Source: Xiphias gladius (taxonomy: Eukaryota; Chordata; Actinopteri; Istiophoriformes; Xiphiidae). From it: a stretch of 64,000 nt of DNA. The notes beneath the pieces are model-generated. The model was not told the origin of the DNA. It did not search any database and saw only the letters and a list, made by a program, of their open reading frames with translations. A program made the position numbers and the translations under genes. Location of the stretch: the NCBI RefSeq assembly GCF_016859285.1, contig NC_053404.1, forward strand, positions 17,095,605 to 17,159,604. Reading direction: 5' to 3'. Shown one piece after another: positions 53,401-64,000 of this stretch. Numbering within the stretch: position 1 is the stretch's first letter; each line of letters begins with the position of its first letter.

Positions 53401-56163
53401 ATACGGTTTCTAAAACAAGGAATACGCCCTATGTCACTGTCTTACGTGCGCTCAGCTGCTTTTTAAAAACCACATTTAAGCTTTTCAGAGAACTGATCTG
53501 TTCACCACAGGCATGTATCTTATAGCCCAAGTCTTACAACTGCCACCAAGGACAAGGGAGTTTATTTTTTTGTCAAACATTCACAACCAACAAACAGTAG
53601 ATTTTTGTAATGTTGAAAAACACAAACATCAACACTGCAGTCAAAATCTGGTTTTGTATGGTGGAAGTACAGATTATCAGATCAGTCATAATCTATTCAG
53701 TGTTGTTTACAGAATAGTAGTTTTACAGTAGTAGAACAGTAGTTTTACATACTTCGTATTTCGTAAAAAAAAATGTTTGATTCCATCTAGAAAAACCTAG
53801 ATAATATTTTATAAGATTTCAACCTATTTTGTCTTTCTTTCTTGTTCGTTCTTTTCTTCATTATTCTGCCATCGAATTCTTTTCTCCTCTCTACCCGTAT
53901 AGGGAGCTGTTAGAACAAGTGGCTGAATTTGAGAAGACTGACTTTAAAACCACTGATAAGGTGAGTGTAATGTGCAGCTCTGCCATAAGTAGACCATGAA
54001 ACATTACTCTCAATGTAGTTTTCATTAATCACATGTTCAAAGCATATTTGCACCCACAGGGAATTCAGTAGCTAGAAACAGTGCAGCACTTCTCTATTTT
54101 TGAAGTAGTTTTATATGTCGGCCCCCTGGCCAAGGCACGTAGCCATGTGGTTTAAAAGTCACACTTCACTGAGGTTGAGGTGTGGCTATATGACACATTA
54201 TAAACAAAAACAAATCAATTCTATAATGGAATACTTCACTCTTTCATGGTTTTAGAAAATCACACAATAACTCAAAAGATAGACACTAGTCATCTTCTTC
54301 CTACGAAAAGCAAGACTAAATGGATATAAAAATTGTGACTTATTTTTACTATTACATCTTATGTGCAGTAATAGCAAAGCATAACCAACATGTTTAAGAC
54401 TAAGAAATAAGAACGGTTCTGCCGTTGTTTCAGTTGTAAAGTCTGTACTTTATTACCAGATAAACCAGGAAGCAAGCAAACCCAAGTTAGCACCACTGAA
54501 TGAAGGTGGGGTGTCTGAACTTCTCAACAAGGTAAAGAAACATATTGCATGGATTACATGTACAGATTAGTTGCAGAAATTTTGACCATCATTATCAGGT
54601 GTTTGCACTCATGCAGATCTATTGTAAACATTTATTCAGGAGATAGCGAGACTACAGGAGGACAACAATAAATTGAAAGCCAGGCTGCGGACCTTAGAAT
54701 CCCAGGTATAAAAATTAGTCACTTATTGTCTCTATTTTTTAAGCAGACCACATATTTATTTACATTATTAATCTCATGCTCTGATTCATTTATTTAGGCC
54801 ATGAGTGCACTAGATGAGAAAACCAAGGCAGAGAGAGCTCTGAAAGACCTTCAGAAGGTGCAAGGTGAACAGCAGGTATTGTGCCACGTTTGACTTGCAA
54901 GCAACATCATCTTCGTTTGGGACATTTTGAGTTTGCTTTCCATTTTACCACTTTTATTTTTCAACTCTTCAGTTATTATTGTATTGCATCTGAACTCTTG
55001 CTGTCATTGTGCTTTTGTCTGCTAACATGGATCTGAAATGGTATGTATCTAGCTAATCAAAGTGTTAATTTTGTTTGTCACCGTAAATAGGAATGGAAGG
55101 TGTCCATTCTGTAGAATAGACATGTAATAGGAATGATTGCCATTCATTCCATCTGAACTCATACAGTATGTTGTTTCTTTTTTCCTTCAAGCTTGCTGCT
55201 CAATCCCAGGAGATCAACAGTCTAGAGGACACAGTGGCAGCTCTGAAAGAGGACTATGAAAGGTCTCTCAGCACCAATGCTGCCTCCCAGAAGGATCTGC
55301 AGGAGAACCTGATCTCTGCCAAACATGAGCTGCTTCGAGTGCAGGAGCAGCTGGCCTTGGCAGAGAAGGTACATCACTGTGGTCTTTACCTGCAACTGAC
55401 AGTAACCATCATCTGAAGTTAAATTCCCTGAAAACCTATTTTCTCACTTAGTTTCTTACCATGCTGCTCAAGTTAAAATGGTTTTGTCTATATCCTATGA
55501 GCAGTTGGAGTATTTGTGTCTAGTTTTTTCTTCTCTGTGATTTGAAGGGGGCAGGGCTCAGTTGGATAAGGATGATGTCACGCACTTCTGTGCACCAATC
55601 AGAATTTAGCTAAATTTAAATCAACAGTTGTTGGGTTGTTTGCATATGTTGCCAGGCGACTAGGTCTGTTAAATCTTATCCAACCACAACCACACAGCAA
55701 CCACCTGATGAAGTGAGTTTTTGAGATTTAAACTCTTAATAAATACGGCTATTAAAGGATGTTTTTGTCAAGACTTCAGCTTGATTGTTGCTTATGTAGT
55801 CAAAAATATCTGATGGTTTTGAGAAAAACTGGTGCTGACCCTACCTGGGCTAAACACCAAATGATCCCATTTGGTGTTGGCAAATAAGTCGATAACAGGT
55901 ACTGTTTATATATATGTGTATGGTGTGCAGGAGTTGGAGAAGAAGTTCCAGCAAACTGCGGCCTACCGCAACATGAAGGAGATCTTGACCAAGAAAAATG
56001 AGCAGATCAAAGAAATTAGAAAACGATTGCAGAGGTGAGCATTCATCAATAATTATTTGTTCTGTTGTGATTTTTACTCCTAAAATTGACTTTCTTAGTA
56101 AGATTTTTGTCTAATATCAGATTTGTGTTGCTTGTCTGTTGCAGATATGAGCCCAGTGAATGA
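50495..56163 (+). CDS. lztfl1: LZTFL1, leucine zipper transcription factor-like 1 (BBSome regulator)
   Basis: Cytoplasmic coiled-coil protein that binds the BBSome and limits its entry to cilia; human mutations cause BBS17. Exons: 50495-50497, 50840-50964, 51155-51349, 53903-53960, 54460-54531, 54640-54705, 54798-54875, 55192-55368, 55931-56034, 56145-56163. They total 897 nt, 298 residues plus TGA; human has 299. The first coding exon contributes only the ATG (A at -3). It begins MAEFGFNEHHQNEVINYMRF and ends with RLQRYEPSE, both close to human. Residues about 100-298 form the coiled coil with the leucine zipper (KDLQENLISAKHELLRVQEQ, then ELEKKFQQTAAYRNMKEI). All introns are GT-AG with consistent phases. 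No truncation or frameshift was seen. It diverges from DNAJC13 and precedes the chemokine receptor. Confidence 0.97.
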
Positions 56164-57170
56164 CTTCTTTCCAAGACAGCTGGTTAAACAGATGTTGAGG
56201 ACAGGACCAATATTTATGACTGTGGTTGGACAAGAAACCGCCAGTTTCACTACTGTAAGACAAGCGAGACAGAAAAAAACACTTCCATTTGGAATTCTTT
56301 ATTCATGCTTTATCTGGCGTCTTCAGTAGTTATCTGCTTCACTAAAGACTGGGAGTGGGGAAGTTGACAGTACACACAACTGAATAAACAAATGAAATAG
56401 GAACAAATGATAGCCTTCTCCCGCTGTGCTTATTTTCTACGTTTAAATTTGGAGCTCACTAACAGTAGCTAGCCGACTTCCCTCAGTGCTCTATGCAAGT
56501 ACTATCGTGTCCCTTTTTGAAGAGGCCTTGTCCATTTTCTTAACTGGACAGATACATACTGTCTAAAGCTTTGCAGTCTTATCTATCAGATGGGTATGGG
56601 TAATGTTTAGCTTATTAGGACTGGGTTATTGGTTATTGATATTTCGGTCATCAGTCTTACTTTTAGTATCCCTTTTTGTAGTCAAAATCCGATCTATTAT
56701 TGAGAGTTTCAGACCCCAAGCTAGTTTGTTTATTATTAGTGAAAAGCTTCAAAGTATTGCTTCCTGACCCTTTGAGGGCACTCTTGCTTCACTAAACATT
56801 CAGTAGCATTTTACAAAAACATTTCCAATGATATAACAGTCTGCAAAAGTCTGATCATTGAAAATATACTAAATTTATGCATTTATTTTTTCTGCTCTTG
56901 CATATTGAATGACATGAATAGTGACCTAGATTGATTTCCCTACTTCCCTAATCAAAGTGCAAAGAATATTTTTGTGTGGAAAATTAAACAGTTTACTTTT
57001 CATATTGCTGTGGGTGATGGAGTGTAAGAAAAAAATAAAATAAATATATACATGATGTTCATGAAGTAATGCTCTTGTAGAGTATGATACATCTACCTTG
57101 TATTACACTAGATGTGCATTTGTTTGTATTGTGCAAAGTACGGGGTAATAAAAGCTGTTACCAAAAATAC
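56164..57170 (+). other. lztfl1: LZTFL1 3' UTR (approximate)
   Basis: Non-coding sequence after the stop, AT-rich, running to a candidate poly(A) signal. AATAAA-like hexamers also occur near 57034-57042, so shorter ends are possible. Confidence 0.5.
57147..57152 (+). terminator. Candidate polyadenylation signal of LZTFL1
   Basis: Canonical AATAAA about 1 kb after the LZTFL1 stop, with T/G-containing sequence downstream. The choice among nearby hexamers is inferred. Confidence 0.45.
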
Positions 57171-60107
57171 CGTATGCGTGGTCATTGTAGGTGGTCATCA
57201 TCATATGGTTTTTAAATGTTTCCTTGAAGTTTAGCATATATTTAATCCTAAACTTAAAGTGATATCACAGGAGTTGAGAGATACCTTATAAACATAGCAT
57301 CATTTTTCAAAAAAGCCTCTGCACTGCGTTTCAATGGCTGCATTTTACTAATGACATACCTGACAAGAGTATGTGGGCTCAGAAGAAGATTCACGGTGAG
57401 CTTTTGTCCAATTAAAGCTGCGGTATCGCTTCATGTATGCATCTGTGAATACTCCTCTCTCTTTCTTTTTTTTCAAACAATATTTTGTCATCAGTGCCTG
57501 ATGGGCCAGAGCTCAGAGAAGGAAGTCAAGAAAGAAGTAGTGTGAGATGTCCACATTAGTTCTGAGGATGACATGCAATAAATGTTCTTGGTTAGACTGG
57601 AGATATTGCATGCTGGCCCAACAGGAAAGACTAAACTTAAATAAAATTTTGATTTTTAAGGGGTAAAGCAGACAAGGCCTGGGCTATCAGGTGGGGCTGC
57701 ATACAATTTTACTACGGTAAGTAAGGCTATTATGATGGTTTGTTTATTGGTTTTGTGTAATTTCACATCGACTCAGAGAGATTGGCCAACTTTTTTTCGT
57801 ATCTATCTTTATTCATATTTATTTTTATGATTTATTTAGTCTAATTAATTATTGTATATAATTTAAACTTTATTTGTATTGTTTATTTCCTGCCTCTTTG
57901 TTTTTGTGATTTATGTGGATTGGCTGCTGCAGCACCGCAATTTCAAATCTAAAATCTAGTGAGATAAGACACAAAACCTTTGAACTAATTTACTGAACTG
58001 ATTAAATATTGTGAAACCAGATGGGGTCAAATGATAATAAAATGGAGCTATTTGTTCATATCAAAACTCTACAATGGACTGACAAGGATATCCTGTCAAT
58101 TGCACAATATGGTTCTGTTTCAGTGAAACTCTTCAAGCCACATCTACCCTGACTTAAACTTGTGTTGGTTTTGTGTCACATGCAGGAGCTGTATACGTGG
58201 AAAAAAGATCTTTTTGTTCTGCTCTTAAAAGATAAGTGATAAAAAGTGATATCAACAGGTGTATCCTTTCTCATCCACTAGTTTATTTCTATACCAAAAA
58301 GATTATAATGTTCATTTGTGTGCTTATGTGTTCAAATGTATACTTGCGTGCATGCATCGGTTTCCTATTATCAGCAGCTGAAGAGTAACCACTATGGCAC
58401 AACTGATGATGATTTCAGATAAGATGCAAATGACGAAAAGTTGTCTTTGGTGCATAGAATAAATCACAGCAAGTAGGCACCCAGGAAGTGGTGACTAGTG
58501 TCAGTTCCAAGCTAAATGTCTCGCACTGCGACAGTGACAGTACTTTCCCACAATATGGGGCAAAGTCTTAATACATGTCAGTGGTGTACCCAGTCACAGC
58601 AGCTTCCTGTTCCCTTTGACAAAGCATCAAAGGGGTTTTCTCAGTTCAAAGCTTCTGTTGTTTGGTATTTCTTCAGAATAATGAAGCAAAACTTCAAGTA
58701 TGAGAAATTACACACATTTCTGAATATCAGGTGATGTCCAAAATACAGTGGGATGTTTAAAAACAATGATGCCATGATTTTGAGCGGAAAGACAGATAGA
58801 TTTATCATCACGGCCCTTCCTTACAAATGCATATTATGTGGCCAAAATGCTACTGTCTTCTTGGGTTTGAATATTTCTCTAACTATAAGTATCAGACAGC
58901 TTTATAACGAAAGCAGAGACAGACTATACACTATATGTTTAGCTAAACTTAGACTGTAACTACCGAAGGAAGTAACAACACTTTCTTCCCCCTACAGATG
59001 GTGTAGATTAAAAATACAACTCATCCTTTCTCAGTTCATTGTACTCAGTGGTATTGCTGCTACAGCCGTACTCGCTCTGGTAACTTAGGCCAAGTCCGTT
59101 TTATTTGTGTATACAATATCTCAACCCAACACAACCCAAGAAAAATCTTAAAGAAACTGGGGTACAATAAATACCTAAAATGGAGATTAGCAATTAACTG
59201 TTTCTACCTGTTGTTGTTATGCAATATATGCGGCGTGCATTGTTTTTCTGTTTCTACCCAGTTCATAGGATGACTGCATGGGACTGACTTCAGCCCCTAA
59301 TAGACTAAACAGGAATAAGCATGCAGAGTCAATGAATGAACCTAAGGGCAGTTTATTTTTTCCTCTGCATGCTGCAATAATAACAATATGTGTCACTGCA
59401 AAGCATTAGCCTGCGGACATGACACAATATGAAATGCCAGAATAAGCATTCATAAAGGCCCTTTTGCAGGAAGTGAGTGAAACCTCTAGGTCTAACACTT
59501 TCTTCAACAAATACTCAACTGATCACAGCTGTTTCCCTATGCCAAACTATGATCAAAACTGAGAAAAGCAACCAGCAATTGGTAGACAACTCAAGACCTT
59601 ATTGCCCACCGGTTCATCCTCCTGCATCATGTGTTCATGGTGAGCTAAGACTGAAATATGTTTTACCATGTGAGAATATAGCAACTGACTGACCTACGGA
59701 GAGACTTATTAAGAGCCAAAACAGCTCCAGAAGACATTGTGTGTGTGTTAACTAATAAAGATTTCAAACCGTGTCATTGTTGGCTTTGTAAACTCGGACT
59801 TGTTGATCAGAATGTATTCCTTCATCAGTGTCATAATGTAGTTGTATCACTTTATTCAGCCCTTTATTCTTAAGATGAGTTTCCTTGTTTTTCACCATCA
59901 GTTTTGTTTGGGCTTTAGGGTGAAGCAGTTGGTATGACAGGGTGTTTTGCCAGTGTGCTAAGTTTAGAGCAAGTGATTTTTTGGGGTAATTTTATTAGTT
60001 TCCCTTGATCAATACCAGTAAACTTTGCACTTCCCTGTCTACACAGAAAGTTTTTTTTTTCAGAACATGTCACATGAATGACTTACCTTGAAAGCCACTG
60101 ACAGAAT
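57171..60107. other. Spacer between LZTFL1 and the Tc1-like element
   Basis: AT-rich. Short open frames (for example 57351-57545, 58516-58734 and 58753-58959, all plus) show no recognisable protein. I see no gene or clear repeat. Confidence 0.55.
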
Positions 60108-61229
60108 ATACACTCACCAAGCACATCATTAGGGACACCATACTAATACTGGGTAGGTCCTCCCTTTGCTTTCCAGGTAGCCTTTGTGGCATGGATTCCA
60201 CAGGATTGATCAGCTGCATATTAACGCTGTGAATCTCCTGTTATACCACATCCCAGGGGTGTTCTACTGGATTCAGATCTGGTGACTGGGGAGGCCTACA
60301 GGTACACTGAACTGATTGTCATGTTCACGAAACCAACTTGAGACAACTTTTGCTTTTTGATATGGTGCATTATAATGCTCCAAGTAGCCGTTAGAAGATG
60401 GGTAAATTGTGGCTTTAAAGGACTGCACAAGGTCAGCAACTTTACAGGCTTTGGCATTGGCACCATCATTGATGGGTATTAAAGGGCAAGAAGTGTGTCC
60501 AGAAAACATTCCTCACAGCATTGCACCACCACCACCAGCCTGGACTGTTGACACAAGGTAGGTTGGGTCCATGGATTCATGCCGTTGATGCCAAATTCTG
60601 ACCATACCATCTGCACGCCTCAGCAGAAAATCGAGATTCATCAGACCAGGCTTAGTTTTTCCAGTCTTCAGCTGTCCAGCTTTGGTGAGCCTGTGCCCAC
60701 TGCATCCTCATATATCTGTTCTTGGCTGACAGGAGTGGAACCCGACGTGGTCTTCTGCTGTTGTGGCCCATCGGCCTTAGGGTTCACCGTGTTGTGCATT
60801 CTGAGATGCTTTTCGGCTCACAACAGTTGTAAAAGGTGGTTATCTGAGTTACCGTAGCCTTTCTGTCAGCTCCTACCAGTCTATCCATTCTCCTCTGACC
60901 TCTCACATCATGAAGGTATGTGTCAGTATGCAGAACTGCTGATTACTGAATGTTGTCTGTTTTTTGCATCATTCTGAGTAAACTCGAGAGACTGTTGTGT
61001 GTGAAAATCCCAGGAAATCATCGGTTTCAGAAATAGTCAAAACAGCCCATCTCGCTCCAACAATTATGTCATAGTCAAAGTCACTGATATTGACAAAGAT
61101 TAACACATTCACTTAAGCTCCTGACCTGTATCTGCATGATTTTATGTACTGCACCTCCGGCACTGATGGGCTGATTGGATAAAGGCATGAATAAGCAGGT
61201 GTACAGGTGTTAAGTGCTCAGTGAGTGAA
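60108..61229 (-). mobile_element. Degenerate Tc1/mariner-like transposon
   Basis: Imperfect terminal inverted repeats: CACTCACCAAGCAC at the left end (from about 60111) against GTGCTCAGTGAGTG at the right end (61214-61228). Minus-strand fragments resemble a Tc1 transposase, for example GMFSGHTSCPLIPI, PSSNGYLEHYNAP and SWFREHDNQFSV at about 60273-60512. At 1.12 kb it is near full length for a Tc1 element but crossed by stops and frameshifts. In the second catalytic block the usual Asp of the QDNAP motif is Tyr (HYNAP), so it is inactive. Family assignment is from memory. Confidence 0.85.
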
Positions 61230-62224
61230 TGAGTCGGTGTAATAATGCAGTACATATGCTACTGTATGAACTGTATGAGTCATACTCTGGTTGATTTGGC
61301 TCAAACAAACTCAAATCTAGTTAAAGGCAACAGCCAGTTAGCTTAACTTCCCATGAACGAGCTAGCCTGACTCTGTCCAAAGGTTTAAAAAAATAAACCG
61401 TCCAGCAACTCTAAAGCTAACCGATGAACTTTTTACATCTTGTCGGTTTAATCGATGCCAAAACCAAAGGTTCAGAGCACAGTCATTACAGGCCGCACAG
61501 CCTGAGCTTTTGACAGCGATTAAATGTTTCGAAACAGTGGGACTTACAACATCAACTACCTCCTCCAGATTTGGGCTTTAAGCACAGCTCATGGTTTTCA
61601 GTTTCATGCATCACTCATCTGTGGTGCTAAGTGCTCCACCTGCGTACACAAAATGTGTCAAAAATGGGCTTCAACTTGAAATTTAATTGGACGTGAAGAG
61701 AATGTGGGTGTAATATCACTGGGTAGAGTCTGTCAGAACATCCCTGTGAAAGTCACACATTGGTAGTCACTGTTCAAAGATTGTACTTTGAAACAAATGT
61801 CCCTCAACCCTGATACTTTTTTAGCCGTGGTTCTGGATATATGCATTTGAATCAAAAAGGGGGAGGTTCTGTGTTCTTTCTTTACAGACATACATATCAG
61901 CACGTGATCCTGTGGTTAAAGGGAAACCTTAAAAGCAAGTCACTTAAGTGAACTGCACTGTCCCGACATAGAAACAACATTGTGACGGAGTGATTGCTCT
62001 CTTCATTTTATCACTGAGAGGGTACGTGGTTTGTTGCACTGCTACAAAACTGCAGAAATTTTTACTGTGCATTTTCTATTTTGGCATTAAGCTTTTTTTT
62101 TTTTTTTTTTTTTAGATCATTTGTTATATTTATTAATAATTTATTTTTTATAAATTTTTACAGGGTTACAAGGTTTTGATGATTTGTCTTATGTTAATAT
62201 CTGTTGGTTATTTTTGTAGATAAC
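61230..62224. other. Upstream region of the chemokine receptor gene
   Basis: No coding signal. It contains a 21-base T run at 62093-62113. The receptor promoter or an upstream non-coding exon presumably lies here but no clear promoter element was recognised. Confidence 0.5.
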
Positions 62225-64000
62225 ATGGATGAGCCGTTAACAACTTTTGTGACCACAGTAACTGATTATACTGAAACTGTAAGTATGACTTATCTAAAAT
62301 GACACAAGTGAAAAACAATGAAGAGCAGTATAGACAATGCTGATGTATGTATTCTTGCCAATGTACTATATGATTGAGTAGAGCAAAGGAGGCGACACTA
62401 TTGCTATTTACCATCACAGAAAGGAAAAAAGCTTCCACGTGTATGTTTAGTGCAGTGTTTATGGTGCTGTATCTAAAGTATGACATGGTAAAATTTAAAA
62501 CTTGGGACACTGTTTCAATGTAACAAATCAGTATAGTGCACATAATACATACTTCTTATTGAATGAATTTTATGTCCTTTATTTGTTGTTAAATGTCCCT
62601 AACGAATGTGTAAAACAATGCACTTCATGACCCAACTACATTAGATTTATCCTAAGAGGGTATCTATAGGATATTCAAATGCTATAGTCAGAGTCAAAGC
62701 TATATCAGCATTGAATTTTCCACTGTTTGTGTAGACACGAGCTCCGGCTTCACCTGGCTTTTAATCTCTGCCCTACATCTAACCTTGATGCATCTGGAGT
62801 ACTGAGTTCTGCTGCGGGCCCCTTTCCGGAGCCCCTCCGGATCATTTATCCCCTCAGGCTTGGATAGCAGCAGGAAGTTGTGCACTAGTGTGGTTTCTCC
62901 TGCACAGGCACAGGCACAGCACCTGCATAGCACCACCAAGAGTTTCTTTGCACACTCTGGTTAGCTCACATGTCACAGAGTGTTTGATGTCATTTAACTA
63001 TACCCCCACTAGACGCATGTTGCGTTATGAAACCCTGAAAGCAGTTAGAAAGTTGGTTAACAAGGACAGAAAAAAAAACAACAAAAAAATGTGTCTGACA
63101 GGAAAAGGGAAAAAAAAGGCAGTGTATCTGTTGCACTAAACCCTCTTTAATAGCACATTAGATAATGTATTTTTCTATTTTTAGATGCAGGTATCTTCTG
63201 AATACTCAGACTATGATACAGGGCCGACTGAAAGCACAGGCATGTGTGACAGAAGATGGGTCAGGCAGTTTCGTGGGCAGTATGCACCACCTCTATTCTG
63301 GATCATTTTCATCCTTGGTGCTGTGGGTAACCTGATGGTGGTTTGGATCTACACCACTGTGCGCAACCGTCTGAAAACAATGACTGACGTGTATCTGCTA
63401 AATCTGGCTGTGGCTGATCTCTTCTTCCTGAGCATGTTGCCCTTCTGGGCTGTCGACGCCATCAGGGGCTGGGACTTTGGTGTCGTTCTCTGCAAAATGG
63501 TGTCTGCTGTCTACAAGATCAACTTCTTCAGCAGCATGTTCCTGCTCACCTGCATTAGTGTGGACCGCTACATTGCTATTGTACAAGTCACCAAGGCCCA
63601 GAACCTGAAGAAAAAGAGACTCTTCTACAGCAAACTTGCCTGCCTGGGTGTCTGGGTTGTCTCCACTCTCCTGGCCCTCCCTGAGTTTATCTTTGCTCAG
63701 GTGAAGCCAGACCTAAGGGGGCAGTCATTCTGTACTCTGGTCTATTGGCACAACAGAAACAACTGGACTAAAATCCTGGTGCTGTCCCTGCAGATCTGCC
63801 TGGGCTTCTGCCTTCCTCTACTAGTTATGTTCCTTTGTTACTCGGTCATCATTCGCACACTTCTGCAGGCCAAGAGCTTTGAAAAGCACAAGGCCCTACG
63901 TGTCATCTTTGTTGTGGTGTTTGTGTTTGTCTTCTCTCAGCTGCCGTACAATAGTTTGCTGATAGTGGAGGCCACACAGGCAGCTAATACTACTATCACA
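62225..64000 (+). CDS. ccr9: CCR9-like C-C chemokine receptor (5' part, cut by the window)
   Basis: Class A seven-transmembrane receptor; mammalian CCR9 binds CCL25 and guides lymphocytes to gut and thymus. Exons: 62225-62278 (MDEPLTTFVTTVTDYTET) and 63185 to the window end, giving 290 residues through TM6 and into the third extracellular loop. Visible features are an acidic tyrosine-rich N-terminus (SSEYSDYDTG), the N-terminal Cys of GMCDRR, TM1 with GNLMVVW, TM2 LLNLAVADLFFL, Cys in VLCKMV paired with Cys in SFCTLVYW, DRYIAIV after TM3, and KHKALRVIF into TM6 ending SQLPYN. The KHKAL stretch and the place next to LZTFL1 favour CCR9; CCR7 is the nearest alternative. The CCR9 paralogue (a or b) cannot be decided here. 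Confidence 0.9.

Noticed and set aside
63398..63586. Open frame on the minus strand opposite the chemokine receptor
   Set aside because: It is a shadow of the strongly conserved receptor reading frame.
1..64000. CRISPR arrays, bacterial operons, phage or defence genes, tRNA or rRNA genes
   Set aside because: No direct-repeat/spacer arrays, no ribosome-binding sites or long intronless genes, and no cloverleaf-like or rRNA sequence recognised; everything supported is vertebrate split-gene structure.

Overview
The window is vertebrate nuclear DNA, almost certainly from a ray-finned (teleost, probably percomorph) fish. It has GT-AG split genes with short introns, a decayed Tc1-like transposon, several short repeats of the kind spread through percomorph genomes, and many A/T homopolymers. 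The species cannot be named from the sequence. Exon boundaries were read by eye from splice sites, reading phase and my memory of the human proteins; no search was run.

Layout, left to right. (1) 1-9578, minus strand: TOPBP1, the DNA-replication and ATR-checkpoint scaffold. Twenty-one coding exons give about 1263 residues from the start codon through the ATR-activating domain; the C-terminal BRCT exons lie outside the window. Its putative promoter (E2F-like and ETS-like sites) is near 10.27-10.30 kb. (2) 10.3-13.2 kb: spacer plus the DNAJC13 3' UTR. (3) 13215-43899, minus strand: the complete coding region of DNAJC13 (RME-8), an endosomal J-domain protein. Fifty-five coding exons give about 2261 residues if one copy of an internal duplication is skipped; the non-coding first exon and promoter are near 46.87-47.1 kb. 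(4) 47.1-50.2 kb: spacer between divergent promoters, with a short hAT-like repeat. (5) 50495-56163, plus strand: LZTFL1, a BBSome regulator; ten coding exons, 298 residues, with two X-box-like (RFX) sites upstream. (6) 57.2-62.2 kb: spacer holding a dead Tc1-like element. (7) 62225 to the window end, plus strand: the 5' part of a CCR9-like chemokine receptor.

The four genes do not form a pathway. LZTFL1 and CCR9 are neighbours in human 3p21.31; TOPBP1 and DNAJC13 both map to human 3q22, so the window joins two blocks that are apart in human.

The most unusual structure is a 1.29-kb head-to-tail duplication inside DNAJC13 (28617-31205) that copies five exons at about 99.6% identity. One copy has a one-base frameshift, and the breakpoints lie in A-runs next to two similar splice acceptors. 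It is either a very young or allelic rearrangement or an assembly artefact. I found no operon, CRISPR array, defence system or other clearly undescribed system.
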